A stretch of 64,000 bases of DNA from Corynebacterium matruchotii. GTDB lineage: Bacteria; Actinomycetota; Actinomycetes; Mycobacteriales; Mycobacteriaceae. The DNA lies in contig NZ_CP050134.2 in NCBI RefSeq assembly GCF_011612265.2, forward strand, positions 1,240,001 through 1,304,000, read 5' to 3'. A program made the position numbers and the translations under genes. Below are positions 18,799 through 28,519 of this stretch, piece after piece. Under the pieces are notes generated by a model, which was not told the origin of the DNA, searched no databases, and saw only the letters and a program-made list of their open reading frames with translations. Each line of letters starts with the position of its first letter. Positions within the stretch are counted from its first letter, which is position 1.

Positions 18799-19557
18799 AT
18801 GAGCACACTTGAAATCCGTAACCTTCACGCCCAAGTCATCCCCAACGACGAAAACTCCGAACCGAAACCCATCCTGAAAGGCGTGGACCTCACCATCAAA
18901 TCCGGGGAAATCCACGCCATCATGGGCCCCAATGGTTCCGGGAAATCCACCCTCGCCTACACCCTGGCCGGCCACCCCCGCTACGAAATCACCGACGGGG
19001 AAGTCCTCCTCGACGGCGAAAACCTGCTCGAAATGGATGTTGACGAGCGCGCCCGCGCCGGGCTGTTCCTGGCAATGCAATACCCCACCGAAATCCCCGG
19101 AGTGTCAATGGCGAACTTCCTGCGTAGCGCCGCCACCGCGGTGCGGGGAGAAGCCCCGAAACTCCGGGAATGGGTGAAAGAAGTAAAAGAAGCCCAAAAC
19201 CGGCTGCACATTGACAAAGCATTCTCGGAACGGTCCGTCAACGAAGGCTTCTCCGGGGGTGAGAAGAAACGGCACGAAGTGCTGCAGCTGGATTTGCTGA
19301 AACCAAAATTTGCGGTCATGGATGAGACCGACTCCGGGCTGGACGTGGATGCGCTCCGCATTGTTTCCGAAGGCATTAACAACTATCAGAAAGAAACCGG
19401 TGGTGGGATCATCATGATTACCCACTACAAGCGGATCCTCAACTATGTGAAACCCGACTTCGTGCACGTGTTCGCCGACGGCAAGATTGTGACCTCCGGC
19501 GGTGCCGAATTGGCCGACGAGCTGGAAGAGCACGGATACGACCGGTTCCTTGCCTAA
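18799..19557 (+). CDS. sufC: Fe-S cluster assembly ATPase SufC
   Basis: Cytoplasmic ABC-type ATPase that energises the SufBCD scaffold. In 252 residues it shows Walker A (GPNGSGKSTLAYTLAG, near residue 40), the SufC-type signature SGGEKKRHEVLQL (near residue 152), Walker B (FAVMDETDSGLDVDAL) and the switch histidine (MITHYKRIL). There are no membrane segments, as expected. It sits between sufD and sufS on the same strand. Confidence 0.97.
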   Translation: MSTLEIRNLHAQVIPNDENSEPKPILKGVDLTIKSGEIHAIMGPNGSGKSTLAYTLAGHPRYEITDGEVLLDGENLLEMDVDERARAGLFLAMQYPTEIPGVSMANFLRSAATAVRGEAPKLREWVKEVKEAQNRLHIDKAFSERSVNEGFSGGEKKRHEVLQLDLLKPKFAVMDETDSGLDVDALRIVSEGINNYQKETGGGIIMITHYKRILNYVKPDFVHVFADGKIVTSGGAELADELEEHGYDRFLA

Positions 19558-20820
<1,263 letters not shown>

Positions 20821-20833
20821 GATTGGTCTGAAC

Positions 20834-21283
20834 GTGAACCTTGAATCCATGTACCAGGAAGTCATCCTGGACCACTACAAGAATCCCACGCACGCAGGGC
20901 TGAAGGCTCCCTTTGATGCCGAAGTGCACCATGTGAACCCTTCCTGCGGCGACGAACTCACCCTCCGGGTGAAGCTTTCCGACGATAAACAGACCGTGGT
21001 TGATGTGTCCTATGAAGCTACCGGCTGTTCCATCTCCCAAGCGTCCGTGTCCGTGATGGCGGAGGAAATCGTCGGCAAGCCCCTGCCGGAAGCGCTGGAC
21101 AAGCTGGCGGAATTTGAAAAAATGATCACCTCCCGCGGCCACTACGCGGGTGACGACGAAATAATCGGGGACGGCATCGCCTTCAGTGGGGTGTCACAAT
21201 ACCCGGCACGTGTGAAATGCGCCCTGCTGGGCTGGAAAGCATTCCAGGCAGCGGCGGCGGAATCGATGGAGGAACAGGAATGA
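20834..21283 (+). CDS. sufU: Zinc-dependent sulfurtransferase SufU
   Basis: Accepts persulphide sulphur from SufS. The 149 residues are IscU-like, with the conserved zinc ligands visible as NPSCGDEL (Cys and Asp near residues 37-39), ATGCSISQAS near residue 63 and VKCALLGW near residue 131. It starts with GTG at 20834, and its stop overlaps the sufT ATG by four bases. The presence of SufU together with SufS matches the Gram-positive type of SUF system. Confidence 0.95.
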   Translation: MNLESMYQEVILDHYKNPTHAGLKAPFDAEVHHVNPSCGDELTLRVKLSDDKQTVVDVSYEATGCSISQASVSVMAEEIVGKPLPEALDKLAEFEKMITSRGHYAGDDEIIGDGIAFSGVSQYPARVKCALLGWKAFQAAAAESMEEQE

Positions 21284-21663
21284 CAGAGGAAAACGGCATC
21301 CCAACCCGCACCGACCTGGCGGACATTCCGGAACAAACCCCGGAAGACAAGCGGAAGCGGGACGAGGTTGAGGAGTGCATGCGGGACGTTATCGACCCCG
21401 AATTAGGCATCAACGTCGTAGACCTGGGGTTGGTTTACAGCATTTGGATCGAAAACGGTGTGGACGCGCACATTGAGATGACCCTGACCAGCCCTGCTTG
21501 CCCGCTCACCGACGTGCTGGAAGAGCAGGCGCAGGAAGCCGTGGTGGGCAGCGGCGTGGTGGAAAACCTCACACTGGACTGGGTGTGGATGCCCCCGTGG
21601 GGGCCGAACATGATCACCGAGGAAGGGCGGGAACAATTGCGCGCCCTCGGCTTCAACGTTTAG
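21280..21663 (+). CDS. sufT: SufT / MIP18-family Fe-S assembly protein
   Basis: DUF59 (MIP18) protein that assists iron-sulphur cluster maturation or delivery. The 127-residue product has the signature VIDPELGINVVDLGLVY near residue 42, TSPACPLTD near residue 71 with the conserved cysteine, and the C-terminal VWMPPWGPNMI. The ATG at 21280 overlaps the sufU stop (ATGA); the frame extends upstream inside sufU but that is not a start. Last gene of the suf operon; its stop overlaps by four bases the end of the HNH gene on the other strand. Confidence 0.94.
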   Translation: MTEENGIPTRTDLADIPEQTPEDKRKRDEVEECMRDVIDPELGINVVDLGLVYSIWIENGVDAHIEMTLTSPACPLTDVLEEQAQEAVVGSGVVENLTLDWVWMPPWGPNMITEEGREQLRALGFNV

Positions 21664-22811
21664 TCCCGGAAGGAAGCCGCGTACCCTTCACCCCGCAGAT
21701 ATGCTAAATATCTGCGGATTCCTTTTATCGTGACTGGGTTGAGGTTGTACCGCAATGGGTCCCCGGGAAACCTACGTAGTCCCGGAACTCGGGTGGCTGG
21801 GTCAAATTCGATCCGACCGTTTTTGGGTGGTTTGCTGGGGTCGTCATCGTTCTGGCCATTATGCACCGCGCATAGTGGCGCATAATTCGACAGGAGGGTA
21901 GGCCCGCCCAGGGCCGCAGCCTGCACATGGTGGGCCTGGCAGGTTTTTGCCGGACGGTCACACCCGGGATAGGCGCAAATGGGGTGCTCCAGGGAACCGA
22001 CGAAACGCTGATGCTGGTTGAAGAAGCGCTGCACCCCATAGGTACCGACGTGCTCGTAGTCGCCCCCGGTGCTCAGGGCGTAGGCGACCGCATAGCCGTA
22101 GGGTTGCAGCTCCTGGTTGACGAGGTCTTTGACGTCGACAAGCGCGCCCGTGGTGGTCATGACTTTGCCATCAGCATGGTAGCGCAGGGTGGGATCCAGC
22201 ACAATCACATAGCAGTTACGGTAGGGGAGGAATGGGTCGGTGGTTTTCCCGGAAGGGTGGAGGACTTTCCGCACCAGGGCGTGGAACATTGCTTCCGAGA
22301 ACTTCATGTTGTCGGTGCGCAGCGCATTGGCGGTGGCTACCAGCTCAGTTTCTACCGCAGCCACCAGTTCGGCAGGGCCGGCACCTTGGAAGTAAAGGTG
22401 GTTGTTGGCGTCCGCGGTCTTATTGAAGGCAAGCCGGGGATGGTTCCGGTGCGCGGTGAGGGTCGCCACGGTTTGCTTCACGTGCTGCTCCAGCTCGTGG
22501 GGGAGCACCTTGGCGGCCTGCTCGCAGAAATCATCCACGAGTTTCACCCGGTCTGTGTCGGTGCCGGTGAGTTTATTCAGCCCGGAAGCAATGATGTCGA
22601 TTTCGTCGTAGCTGAGGTGGCGGCTGGTAAGCTTCGTGAGTAGCGCCCTGCCAAGCACCTTCACAACCCAAAGCATGCGGCGGGCCCGCTTGAGGGTGAT
22701 ACGGCCCCACGCGGCAAGGTCGCTTGCCGACGGTTTCTCGGAAGCGATATGCAACAGGAGGGCGGAGTCTTCCGCCGCTCTGCGCTGCAAAATCTGCTGT
22801 ATGGGGCTCAT
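21660..22811 (-). CDS. HNH-endonuclease-domain protein (DUF222/13E12-repeat type)
   Basis: A 383-residue protein with a helical N-terminal region resembling the DUF222 (13E12 repeat) family common in actinobacteria. A C-terminal zinc-type HNH domain follows: CAYPGCDRPAKTCQAHHV, then GGPTLLSNYAPLCAVHN (about residues 273-310), giving paired cysteines and the HH catalytic motif. Such genes are often multicopy and of unknown role. It is convergent with sufT and divergent from the ABC-F gene. The segment to its right on the chromosome lacks any mobile-element partner, so activity in transposition is not supported here. Confidence 0.85.
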   Translation of the reverse strand: MSPIQQILQRRAAEDSALLLHIASEKPSASDLAAWGRITLKRARRMLWVVKVLGRALLTKLTSRHLSYDEIDIIASGLNKLTGTDTDRVKLVDDFCEQAAKVLPHELEQHVKQTVATLTAHRNHPRLAFNKTADANNHLYFQGAGPAELVAAVETELVATANALRTDNMKFSEAMFHALVRKVLHPSGKTTDPFLPYRNCYVIVLDPTLRYHADGKVMTTTGALVDVKDLVNQELQPYGYAVAYALSTGGDYEHVGTYGVQRFFNQHQRFVGSLEHPICAYPGCDRPAKTCQAHHVQAAALGGPTLLSNYAPLCAVHNGQNDDDPSKPPKNGRIEFDPATRVPGLRRFPGDPLRYNLNPVTIKGIRRYLAYLRGEGYAASFRD

Positions 22812-22936
22812 AACTCCAGCTAAGCCGAAGCATCCCGGCTACGCAACCACCCCAACGAAAACCTGTGGATTGTTAAGCCCAGGCACAGAAAACTGGCCAA
22901 AGTTATCCACAGGCTGGTTTTTTATTCTGCTACCAC

Positions 22937-22964
22937 TTGACTTTTTGCCTAAAAGGTATATCAT
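22937..22964 (+). promoter_or_regulatory. Candidate sigmaA promoter of the ABC-F gene
   Basis: TTGACT at 22937-22942 and TATCAT at 22959-22964 are separated by 16 bases, a good match to a vegetative promoter. The start codon at 23003 would give a leader of roughly 30 bases. This argues against the in-frame TTG at 22937 being the start codon, since that codon is the -35 box. Confidence 0.6.
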
Positions 22965-23002
22965 TAACTGCCCGTCACCACAGGGTGCTAGTATTTTCGC
23001 TT

Positions 23003-24634
23003 GTGATCGTGACCAATGACTTTGAAGTTCGGGTGGGCGCCAGGACCCTCCTAACCGCCCCTAAACAACAGCTCCGAGTCCAACCCGGTGACCGCATTGG
23101 CCTGGTGGGTCGCAACGGCGCCGGAAAAACCACCACCATGCGCATACTGGCGGGCGAAACCGAACCCTACGGCGGCTCGGTCACCCGCTCCGGGGAGATT
23201 GGTTACCTACCCCAGGATTCCCGGGAAGGAAACCTGGAACAAACCGCCCGGGACCGAGTTCTCTCCGCCCGCGGCCTAGACACCATCATGCGGAACATGG
23301 ACCGGCAGCAGGAAATCATGGAAACCACCGAGGACCCCCGCCGCCGCGACCAGGCAATCAAAAAATACGCCCGCCTGGAAGAACGCTACCATTCCCTCGG
23401 CGGCTACGAAGGCAACGCGGAAGCCGCCCAAATCTGCGACACCCTAGGACTGCCGGCCCGGGTGCTGGACCAGCCGCTAAAAACCCTATCCGGGGGCCAG
23501 CGGCGCCGGGTGGAGCTGGCCCAAATCCTGTTCGCAGCCTCCGCCGGTTCCGGGAAATCCACCACCACCCTCCTGCTGGACGAGCCCACAAACCACCTGG
23601 ATGCGGACTCCATCATGTGGCTGCGGGAGTTTTTAGCCAAACATGAAGGCGGGCTGGTCCTCATCAGCCACGACGTGAAACTGCTCGCCGCGGTGTGCAA
23701 TAAGATTTGGTTCCTGGACGCGGTGCGCGCCGAGGTGGATGTGTACAACATGGGCTATCGACGCTACCTGGAGGCCCGCGCCGCCGATGAGGCCCGCCGC
23801 CGGCGGGAGCGCGCCAACGCCGAGAAAAAAGCGGCCGCCCTGAAGGAACAGGCGGCCCGGTTCGGGGCGAAGGCCACAAAAGCGGCGGCTGCTAAACAAA
23901 TGCTGGCCCGCGCCGACCGGCTGGTGGGCTCCGCGGACAAGGTCCGCCAAAAGGACCGGGTGGCCCACATTTCTTTCCCCACCCCCGCTCCCTGCGGGAA
24001 AACCCCCTTGCAGGCCACCGGGTTGACGAAAACGTACGGCTCCCTGGAGGTGTTCGCCGGGGTGGATTTAGCCGTCGATAAGCAATCCCGCGTGGTAGTG
24101 CTGGGCTTTAACGGTGCCGGAAAAACCACCCTGCTGCGACTCCTGGCGGGGGAGGAGCACACCGACGGGGCGGGCGGCATCGTGACCGGGCACGGGCTGA
24201 AAATCGGCTATTTCGCCCAGGAACACAACACCATTGACCCGAACAAAACCGTGTGGGAAAACACCATCGCCGCCTGCCCCGACGCCGTCGAACAAGACCT
24301 GCGGAGTCTACTGGGCGCATTCCTGTTCTCCGGGGAACAACTCCAACAACCGGCCGGCACCCTATCCGGTGGGGAGAAAACCCGCCTGGCACTCGCCGCC
24401 CTGGTATCATCCCGGGCAAACGTGTTACTGCTCGACGAGCCCACAAACAACCTCGACCCCATCTCCCGGGAACAAGTACTCCAAGCCCTCCGCACCTACA
24501 CTGGCGCAGTCGTCCTGGTCACCCACGACCCCGGCGCGGTGCGGGCCCTCGAACCGGAACGGGTGATTATCCTCCCGGACGGGGATGAGGACTTATGGAG
24601 CGACGACTACATGGAGATCGTGGAACTATCGTGA
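23003..24634 (+). CDS. ABC-F family ATPase (Rv1473-like)
   Basis: Soluble protein of about 543 residues with two ABC domains and no membrane segments, as in ABC-F translation factors and ribosome-protection proteins. The first domain has GRNGAGKTTT near residue 37, LSGGQRRRVELAQ and LLLDEPTNHLDADS. A charged linker rich in Arg, Lys, Glu and Ala follows. The second domain has GFNGAGKTTLLRLL, LSGGEKTRLALA and LLLDEPTNNLDPIS. The GTG at 23003 (VIVTNDFEVRVG) is chosen from the promoter position and family N-terminus. The stop overlaps the next small gene (GTGA). The mycobacterial orthologue, also beside suf and acn, is annotated as macrolide-related; that role is not shown here. Confidence 0.92.
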   Translation: MIVTNDFEVRVGARTLLTAPKQQLRVQPGDRIGLVGRNGAGKTTTMRILAGETEPYGGSVTRSGEIGYLPQDSREGNLEQTARDRVLSARGLDTIMRNMDRQQEIMETTEDPRRRDQAIKKYARLEERYHSLGGYEGNAEAAQICDTLGLPARVLDQPLKTLSGGQRRRVELAQILFAASAGSGKSTTTLLLDEPTNHLDADSIMWLREFLAKHEGGLVLISHDVKLLAAVCNKIWFLDAVRAEVDVYNMGYRRYLEARAADEARRRRERANAEKKAAALKEQAARFGAKATKAAAAKQMLARADRLVGSADKVRQKDRVAHISFPTPAPCGKTPLQATGLTKTYGSLEVFAGVDLAVDKQSRVVVLGFNGAGKTTLLRLLAGEEHTDGAGGIVTGHGLKIGYFAQEHNTIDPNKTVWENTIAACPDAVEQDLRSLLGAFLFSGEQLQQPAGTLSGGEKTRLALAALVSSRANVLLLDEPTNNLDPISREQVLQALRTYTGAVVLVTHDPGAVRALEPERVIILPDGDEDLWSDDYMEIVELS

Positions 24635-24801
24635 AAAAGATCATTATCGCAGCAGACATCACCCTCAAGCTCGCCGCCTGGCATTTCCTCTACCACCGGC
24701 CAAACCGGCACAAACGCGCATGGTTTCTAGCAACACTTGTGCCGGTCATCGGGCCACTATGGTTCCTTAGTTGCGGAAACCGTGCACCGGGGCAGGAATG
24801 A
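24631..24801 (+). CDS. Small membrane protein resembling PLDc_N domain
   Basis: A 56-residue product starting at a GTG that overlaps the ABC-F stop codon by four bases. It contains a basic stretch ([10 protein letters not shown]) followed by one hydrophobic helix with the pattern [11 protein letters not shown], which resembles the second half of the cardiolipin-synthase N-terminal (PLDc_N) family of small membrane proteins. Translational coupling to the ABC-F gene suggests a related role, but its function is unknown. Its 3' end overlaps the end of the PFL-family gene on the opposite strand by 35 bases. Confidence 0.6.
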   Translation: MKKIIIAADITLKLAAWHFLYHRPNRHKRAWFLATLVPVIGPLWFLSCGNRAPGQE

Positions 24802-26122
24802 ACCCCCCGCGGCGAATAAACTCCGAGTTATCCACAGTGGACACCGGAATGATGGGGGCGTAGCCGAGCAACCCCCCGAAATCCACCTGGTCGCCCGGAC
24901 CCATGCCGGGAACCGGAATGACCCGCACCGCCGTGGTTTTATGGTTCATCACCCCAATCGCAGCCTCGTCCGCAATCATGCCCGCAATAAGCTCCGCCGA
25001 CGTGTCCCCAGGTATGGCCACCATGTCTAACCCCACCGAACAAATAGCGGTCATGGCCTCTAGCTTATCGACGCTCATAGTGCCGGCCCGCACCGCATCG
25101 ATCATGCCTTTATCCTCCGACACCGGAATGAACGACCCCGACAAACCCCCAACCCGGGAACACGCCATCATGCCGCCCTTCTTCACCGCATCATTAAGCA
25201 GCGCCAACGCCGCGGTCGTCCCATGCGTCCCCACCTGCGACAACCCCATGTGCTCCATGATGTGCGCCACCGAATCCCCCAATTCGGCGGTCGGCGCCAG
25301 GGACAAATCCACAATCCCAAACGGCACCTGAAGCCGCTGGGACGCCATGGTGCCCACCAACTGGCCGGCCCGCGTAATCTTAAACGCCGCCTTCTTGATC
25401 GCCTCCGCCACCTCATCCAGGCTGGCCCCCGCCAGGGACCCCAACGCCCGATCCACCACGCCCGGGCCGGAAACCCCCACCGACACCACACAATCCGGCT
25501 CCTCCACCCCATGGAACGCCCCCGCCATAAACGGGTTATCGCCCACCGCATTGGCGAACACCACCAGCTTGGCGCACCCAATCGCCCCCTGATCCTTCGT
25601 CAACTCGGCCGCCTGCTTAATAACCTCCCCCATGGTGCGCACCGCATCCATATTGATACCGGCCCGGGACGAACCAATATTCACCGACGAACACACCACA
25701 TCCGTCGACGCCAACGCCTCCGGAATGGACGCAATCAACCGGCTGTCACTCTCCGACATGCCCTTCTCCACCAGGGCGGAATACCCACCAATGAAATTCA
25801 CCCCCACAGCCTTCGCCGCCTCATCCAACGCGTGGGCAACCAACTCATGCTCCCGGGAAGCTATCAACGCCACCGGGGTCACCGAAATCCGCTTATTCAC
25901 AATGGGAATCCCCAATTCCCGCTCAATCTTCTCACACTCCGACACCAGGTGCTCCGCCCGGCGCGTGATCGTGTCATACACCGCAGTGCAAGTGTCCTTC
26001 GTCGCAGACCGCATGCACCCCAGCAGGGAAATCCCCATGGTGACCGTGCGAATATCCAGCCGATACTTCTCGATCATCGCAATGGTGTCGAGAATATTGT
26101 TTGATGAATGATGAAAATCCAT
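24767..26122 (-). CDS. PFL family protein (UPF0210/DUF711)
   Basis: A 451-residue cytoplasmic protein of the UPF0210 family, sometimes related by fold to pyruvate-formate-lyase/ribonucleotide-reductase barrels, with no established biochemical role. Recognisable conserved segments are [17 protein letters not shown] near residue 29, [14 protein letters not shown] near residue 113, and [12 protein letters not shown] near residue 373. It starts 10 bases after the stop of a small ACT-domain gene; this ACT-PFL pair is widely conserved and is probably functionally linked. Confidence 0.92.
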   Translation of the reverse strand: MDFHHSSNNILDTIAMIEKYRLDIRTVTMGISLLGCMRSATKDTCTAVYDTITRRAEHLVSECEKIERELGIPIVNKRISVTPVALIASREHELVAHALDEAAKAVGVNFIGGYSALVEKGMSESDSRLIASIPEALASTDVVCSSVNIGSSRAGINMDAVRTMGEVIKQAAELTKDQGAIGCAKLVVFANAVGDNPFMAGAFHGVEEPDCVVSVGVSGPGVVDRALGSLAGASLDEVAEAIKKAAFKITRAGQLVGTMASQRLQVPFGIVDLSLAPTAELGDSVAHIMEHMGLSQVGTHGTTAALALLNDAVKKGGMMACSRVGGLSGSFIPVSEDKGMIDAVRAGTMSVDKLEAMTAICSVGLDMVAIPGDTSAELIAGMIADEAAIGVMNHKTTAVRVIPVPGMGPGDQVDFGGLLGYAPIIPVSTVDNSEFIRRGGFIPAPVHGFRN

Positions 26123-26132
26123 GCCACACCCC

Positions 26133-26402
26133 CTAAATAATGTTCATGGCATCAAAAATGGCCTGGGATTGAATGCGGATAACCAGCTTCTCCCGCTCAC
26201 CCACCTCGGTCATTTTCTCCTGAATCGTGGTGATATCCACCTCCGACTCGTCAAACGCCACGTGCAGAATCATGGTGAAATAATCATCCATCAGCGTCTG
26301 GGACACATTATGAATATTAATATTGAGTTCGGCGCAGGCCGTGGACACGGCGGCAATAATACCCACATGGTCAATGCCGGTAACAGTCATGATCGCAAAC
26401 AT
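26133..26402 (-). CDS. ACT domain-containing protein (UPF0237)
   Basis: An 89-residue protein consisting of a single ACT domain: [20 protein letters not shown] at the N-terminus and a second strand-helix unit beginning [21 protein letters not shown] domains usually bind small ligands such as amino acids. It is the first gene of a two-gene unit with the PFL-family gene. By analogy the pair may form a ligand-sensing module, but the ligand is unknown. Confidence 0.92.
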   Translation of the reverse strand: MFAIMTVTGIDHVGIIAAVSTACAELNINIHNVSQTLMDDYFTMILHVAFDESEVDITTIQEKMTEVGEREKLVIRIQSQAIFDAMNII

Positions 26403-26427
26403 GCGTCACATGCTACGCCGCCATACC

Positions 26428-27150
26428 TCACCTGGCATAAAGATCCCGGAAATTACGAAGAATCAGATTATCGGTCTCCAGGTTCGCGGCCGCCGCCCCC
26501 GCCACGATCGCATCATACTCATACGGCTCGTAATACCCGTTATCCGCATAAATCTGCAACCGTTGAATAAACGTCCGCAACTCCAACTCGGGGTGAAACT
26601 GGGTCGCATACACATTCGACCCCACCTTAAACATTTGCACCGGACAATCGGTCCCATTCACCAAACACGTCGCCTCATTAGGCAATGTCTCAACCGCCTC
26701 CACATGACCCACCAACGTGTCAAATAGTGCCGGCATCCCCGCCAACAAAGGATCCCTCGCCCCCTCCGGCGTCAACGACGCCGTGATACACGCCGGCTTC
26801 TCCCCAAACACCCGACTGATCGTCGCCCCCACCACGGAACCAACCACCCCAATCCCATAACACGCCCCCAAAAACGGGAAATCCTCAGCAACCACCCGCG
26901 ACACAATCGGAGTCACATACGCCTCCACCTGCCGCTGCACCACCGACTTCCGCATATCCGTGTTATTAAACGGCCCGCCACCCAAAATAATGCCCGAATA
27001 ATCCGCAAAATCAAGCTCCGGCTGCTCCAGGTTCATCCGAACCTGCACCAATTCCTCGGAACGCAACCCCATGATCCGCCGAAACGAATGATGCTCCGCA
27101 TGTGCAGCCTCATCCTCCGGCCGGTGACTAAGAAGCAAAAACGGCAACAT
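26428..27150 (-). CDS. Class I glutamine amidotransferase-like protein (copy 1)
   Basis: About 240 residues of a class I glutamine amidotransferase fold. The nucleophile elbow reads FLGACYGIGVVG near residue 88 and the second catalytic element QFHPELE near residue 185, so the Cys-His-Glu triad appears intact. The start is placed at the ATG at 27150, with AAAGAG six bases upstream; a GTG at 27165 is also in frame. It overlaps the end of the upstream paralogue by 23 bases. No synthetase partner is encoded nearby, so its acceptor substrate is unknown. Confidence 0.87.
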   Translation of the reverse strand: MLPFLLLSHRPEDEAAHAEHHSFRRIMGLRSEELVQVRMNLEQPELDFADYSGIILGGGPFNNTDMRKSVVQRQVEAYVTPIVSRVVAEDFPFLGACYGIGVVGSVVGATISRVFGEKPACITASLTPEGARDPLLAGMPALFDTLVGHVEAVETLPNEATCLVNGTDCPVQMFKVGSNVYATQFHPELELRTFIQRLQIYADNGYYEPYEYDAIVAGAAAANLETDNLILRNFRDLYAR

Positions 27151-27874
27151 CAGCGACTCTTTCACTCAAACAATACGAAATAAAATTCTGCAACACCCGA
27201 TGCGCCCACCGCACATCAACCGAACCCAACGACGCCACAATTGACGCGAAATCCGCCCGGGAAAAATAACCATAGTCAATAAAAAACCGCATGCGGGCCT
27301 CCATCGCCGCCGCATCCATCTCACAATGAAACTGCGACGCCCACTTATTCCCACCCCACCGGAAAAGCTGCACCGGGCACGTCGGTCCCGACGCTAACAC
27401 CGTCACCCCCGGCCCCACTTCGGCAATCGACTCCGTATGCCCCGTCAACCCCATAAACCGATCCGGCAACCCCCCACACACCGGATCCGACAATGCGGCA
27501 GGCAATAACTCCACCACACTTCCCCCACTCGACTCCGCATGCGACCGATCCACCCGACCCCCGGTAGCATCCGCCAACCAACCGGCCCCGAAACAAATGA
27601 AAAACACCGGCGTAGCAGCGTCGACAAGCAACCGCAACTGCCGATGCACATGCACCTGATACGCATCATAAGCATCATTCGTCACATTCAACGAACTACC
27701 CCCCACAATCACCCCAGCAAACCTTGACACATCCCCCACCTCATCAGACACCCCCGCAATAATCCGATGCTCACAATCAACCACGCCCGTAGCCCGCACA
27801 AAGTCCGCAAACTCCGTCACCGCCACCTGATGATACAACTCACCAGCCGGCCGCAACGACACAAACAAAAACAT
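27128..27874 (-). CDS. Class I glutamine amidotransferase-like protein (copy 2, divergent)
   Basis: About 248 residues, paralogous in layout to the following gene. The nucleophile elbow is FFICFGAGWLAD near residue 95 and the histidine element is QFHCEMD, where the usual proline is replaced by cysteine but His and Glu remain. ATG 27874 (MFLFVSLRPAGELYH) is favoured by AAGGGA nine bases upstream; an ATG at 27883 is also in frame. The gene follows acnR after 13 bases. C. glutamicum also carries a glutamine amidotransferase gene after acn-acnR. Function unknown. Confidence 0.83.
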   Translation of the reverse strand: MFLFVSLRPAGELYHQVAVTEFADFVRATGVVDCEHRIIAGVSDEVGDVSRFAGVIVGGSSLNVTNDAYDAYQVHVHRQLRLLVDAATPVFFICFGAGWLADATGGRVDRSHAESSGGSVVELLPAALSDPVCGGLPDRFMGLTGHTESIAEVGPGVTVLASGPTCPVQLFRWGGNKWASQFHCEMDAAAMEARMRFFIDYGYFSRADFASIVASLGSVDVRWAHRVLQNFISYCLSERVADVAVFAS

Positions 27875-27887
27875 CCCACGCATTCCC

Positions 27888-28463
27888 TTACTCAACCGAC
27901 GACTGGCTCCGCACACTCGACTCCACCAAATGCAACACGGCCTCCAAATCATCCGTAGGCGCACCCGAAGCCAACCGAGTGATAAAACCATCAAGCACCG
28001 TTTCAAGATACGTGTGAATCACCCCAATCTCAACATCGCTACGCAACCCACCCCGCCGCGCATTCGCCGTCAACCGCGCCCGCACCGCATCATCCAACAC
28101 CTTCTGATGCTCCTGCCACCGCATCCGAAACGTCGGATCCGTCCGCAACATCTTCGTAATCTCCAACCGGGTGGCCAACCAATCATGCCGCTCGGGATGC
28201 TTCAACATATCCCGCATCACCTCCACCAACCCATTCGCCGCCACCACCTCAGCCATCCGCGCCGCATCCTCCCGTGCCAACGCTAAAAACAAATTCTCCT
28301 TATCCCCAAAATGATGAAAAATTGCCCCCCGCGACTTCCCAATCGTCTCCTCCAACCGGCGCACCGTCGCCCCCTCATAACCATGCTCCGCAAAACACCG
28401 CCGCGCCCCATCCAAAATCTCCTGCCGCCGCTGCGACAACTCCGACGAACTCACCACCGGCAT
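27888..28463 (-). CDS. acnR: TetR-family repressor of aconitase, AcnR
   Basis: Repressor of the aconitase gene in corynebacteria. The 191-residue protein carries the TetR helix-turn-helix with ARRCFAEHGYEGATVRRLEE and KSRGAIFHHFGDKENLF (about residues 20-60), nearly identical to C. glutamicum AcnR, and a helical ligand-binding C-terminus. ATG 28463 lies five bases after AAGGAG; the GTG two codons upstream is unlikely. It lies directly downstream of acn, separated by a strong terminator at 28475-28506, and a consensus AcnR operator is present in the acn promoter at 31406-31421. Confidence 0.96.
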   Translation of the reverse strand: MPVVSSSELSQRRQEILDGARRCFAEHGYEGATVRRLEETIGKSRGAIFHHFGDKENLFLALAREDAARMAEVVAANGLVEVMRDMLKHPERHDWLATRLEITKMLRTDPTFRMRWQEHQKVLDDAVRARLTANARRGGLRSDVEIGVIHTYLETVLDGFITRLASGAPTDDLEAVLHLVESSVRSQSSVE

Positions 28464-28474
28464 AACCACTCCTT

Positions 28475-28506
28475 AAAAAACTATTGGCCCGGGAACCCCG
28501 GGCCAA
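28475..28506 (-). terminator. Intrinsic terminator between acn and acnR
   Basis: TTGGCCCGGG (28484-28493) pairs perfectly with bases 28497-28506 around a three-base loop. In the minus direction it is followed by TAG and then six T residues, a textbook rho-independent terminator. The T run directly abuts the acnR ribosome-binding site, so only read-through transcripts, or a promoter inside the gap, would express acnR. Confidence 0.85.
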
Positions 28507-28519
28507 CTCAAACATTTAC

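Noticed and set aside
22903..24836. Two perfect DnaA-box sequences TTATCCACA (22903-22911 and 24828-24836)
   Set aside because: Too far apart and without dnaA, dnaN or an AT-rich unwinding region, so not an origin; isolated boxes are common.
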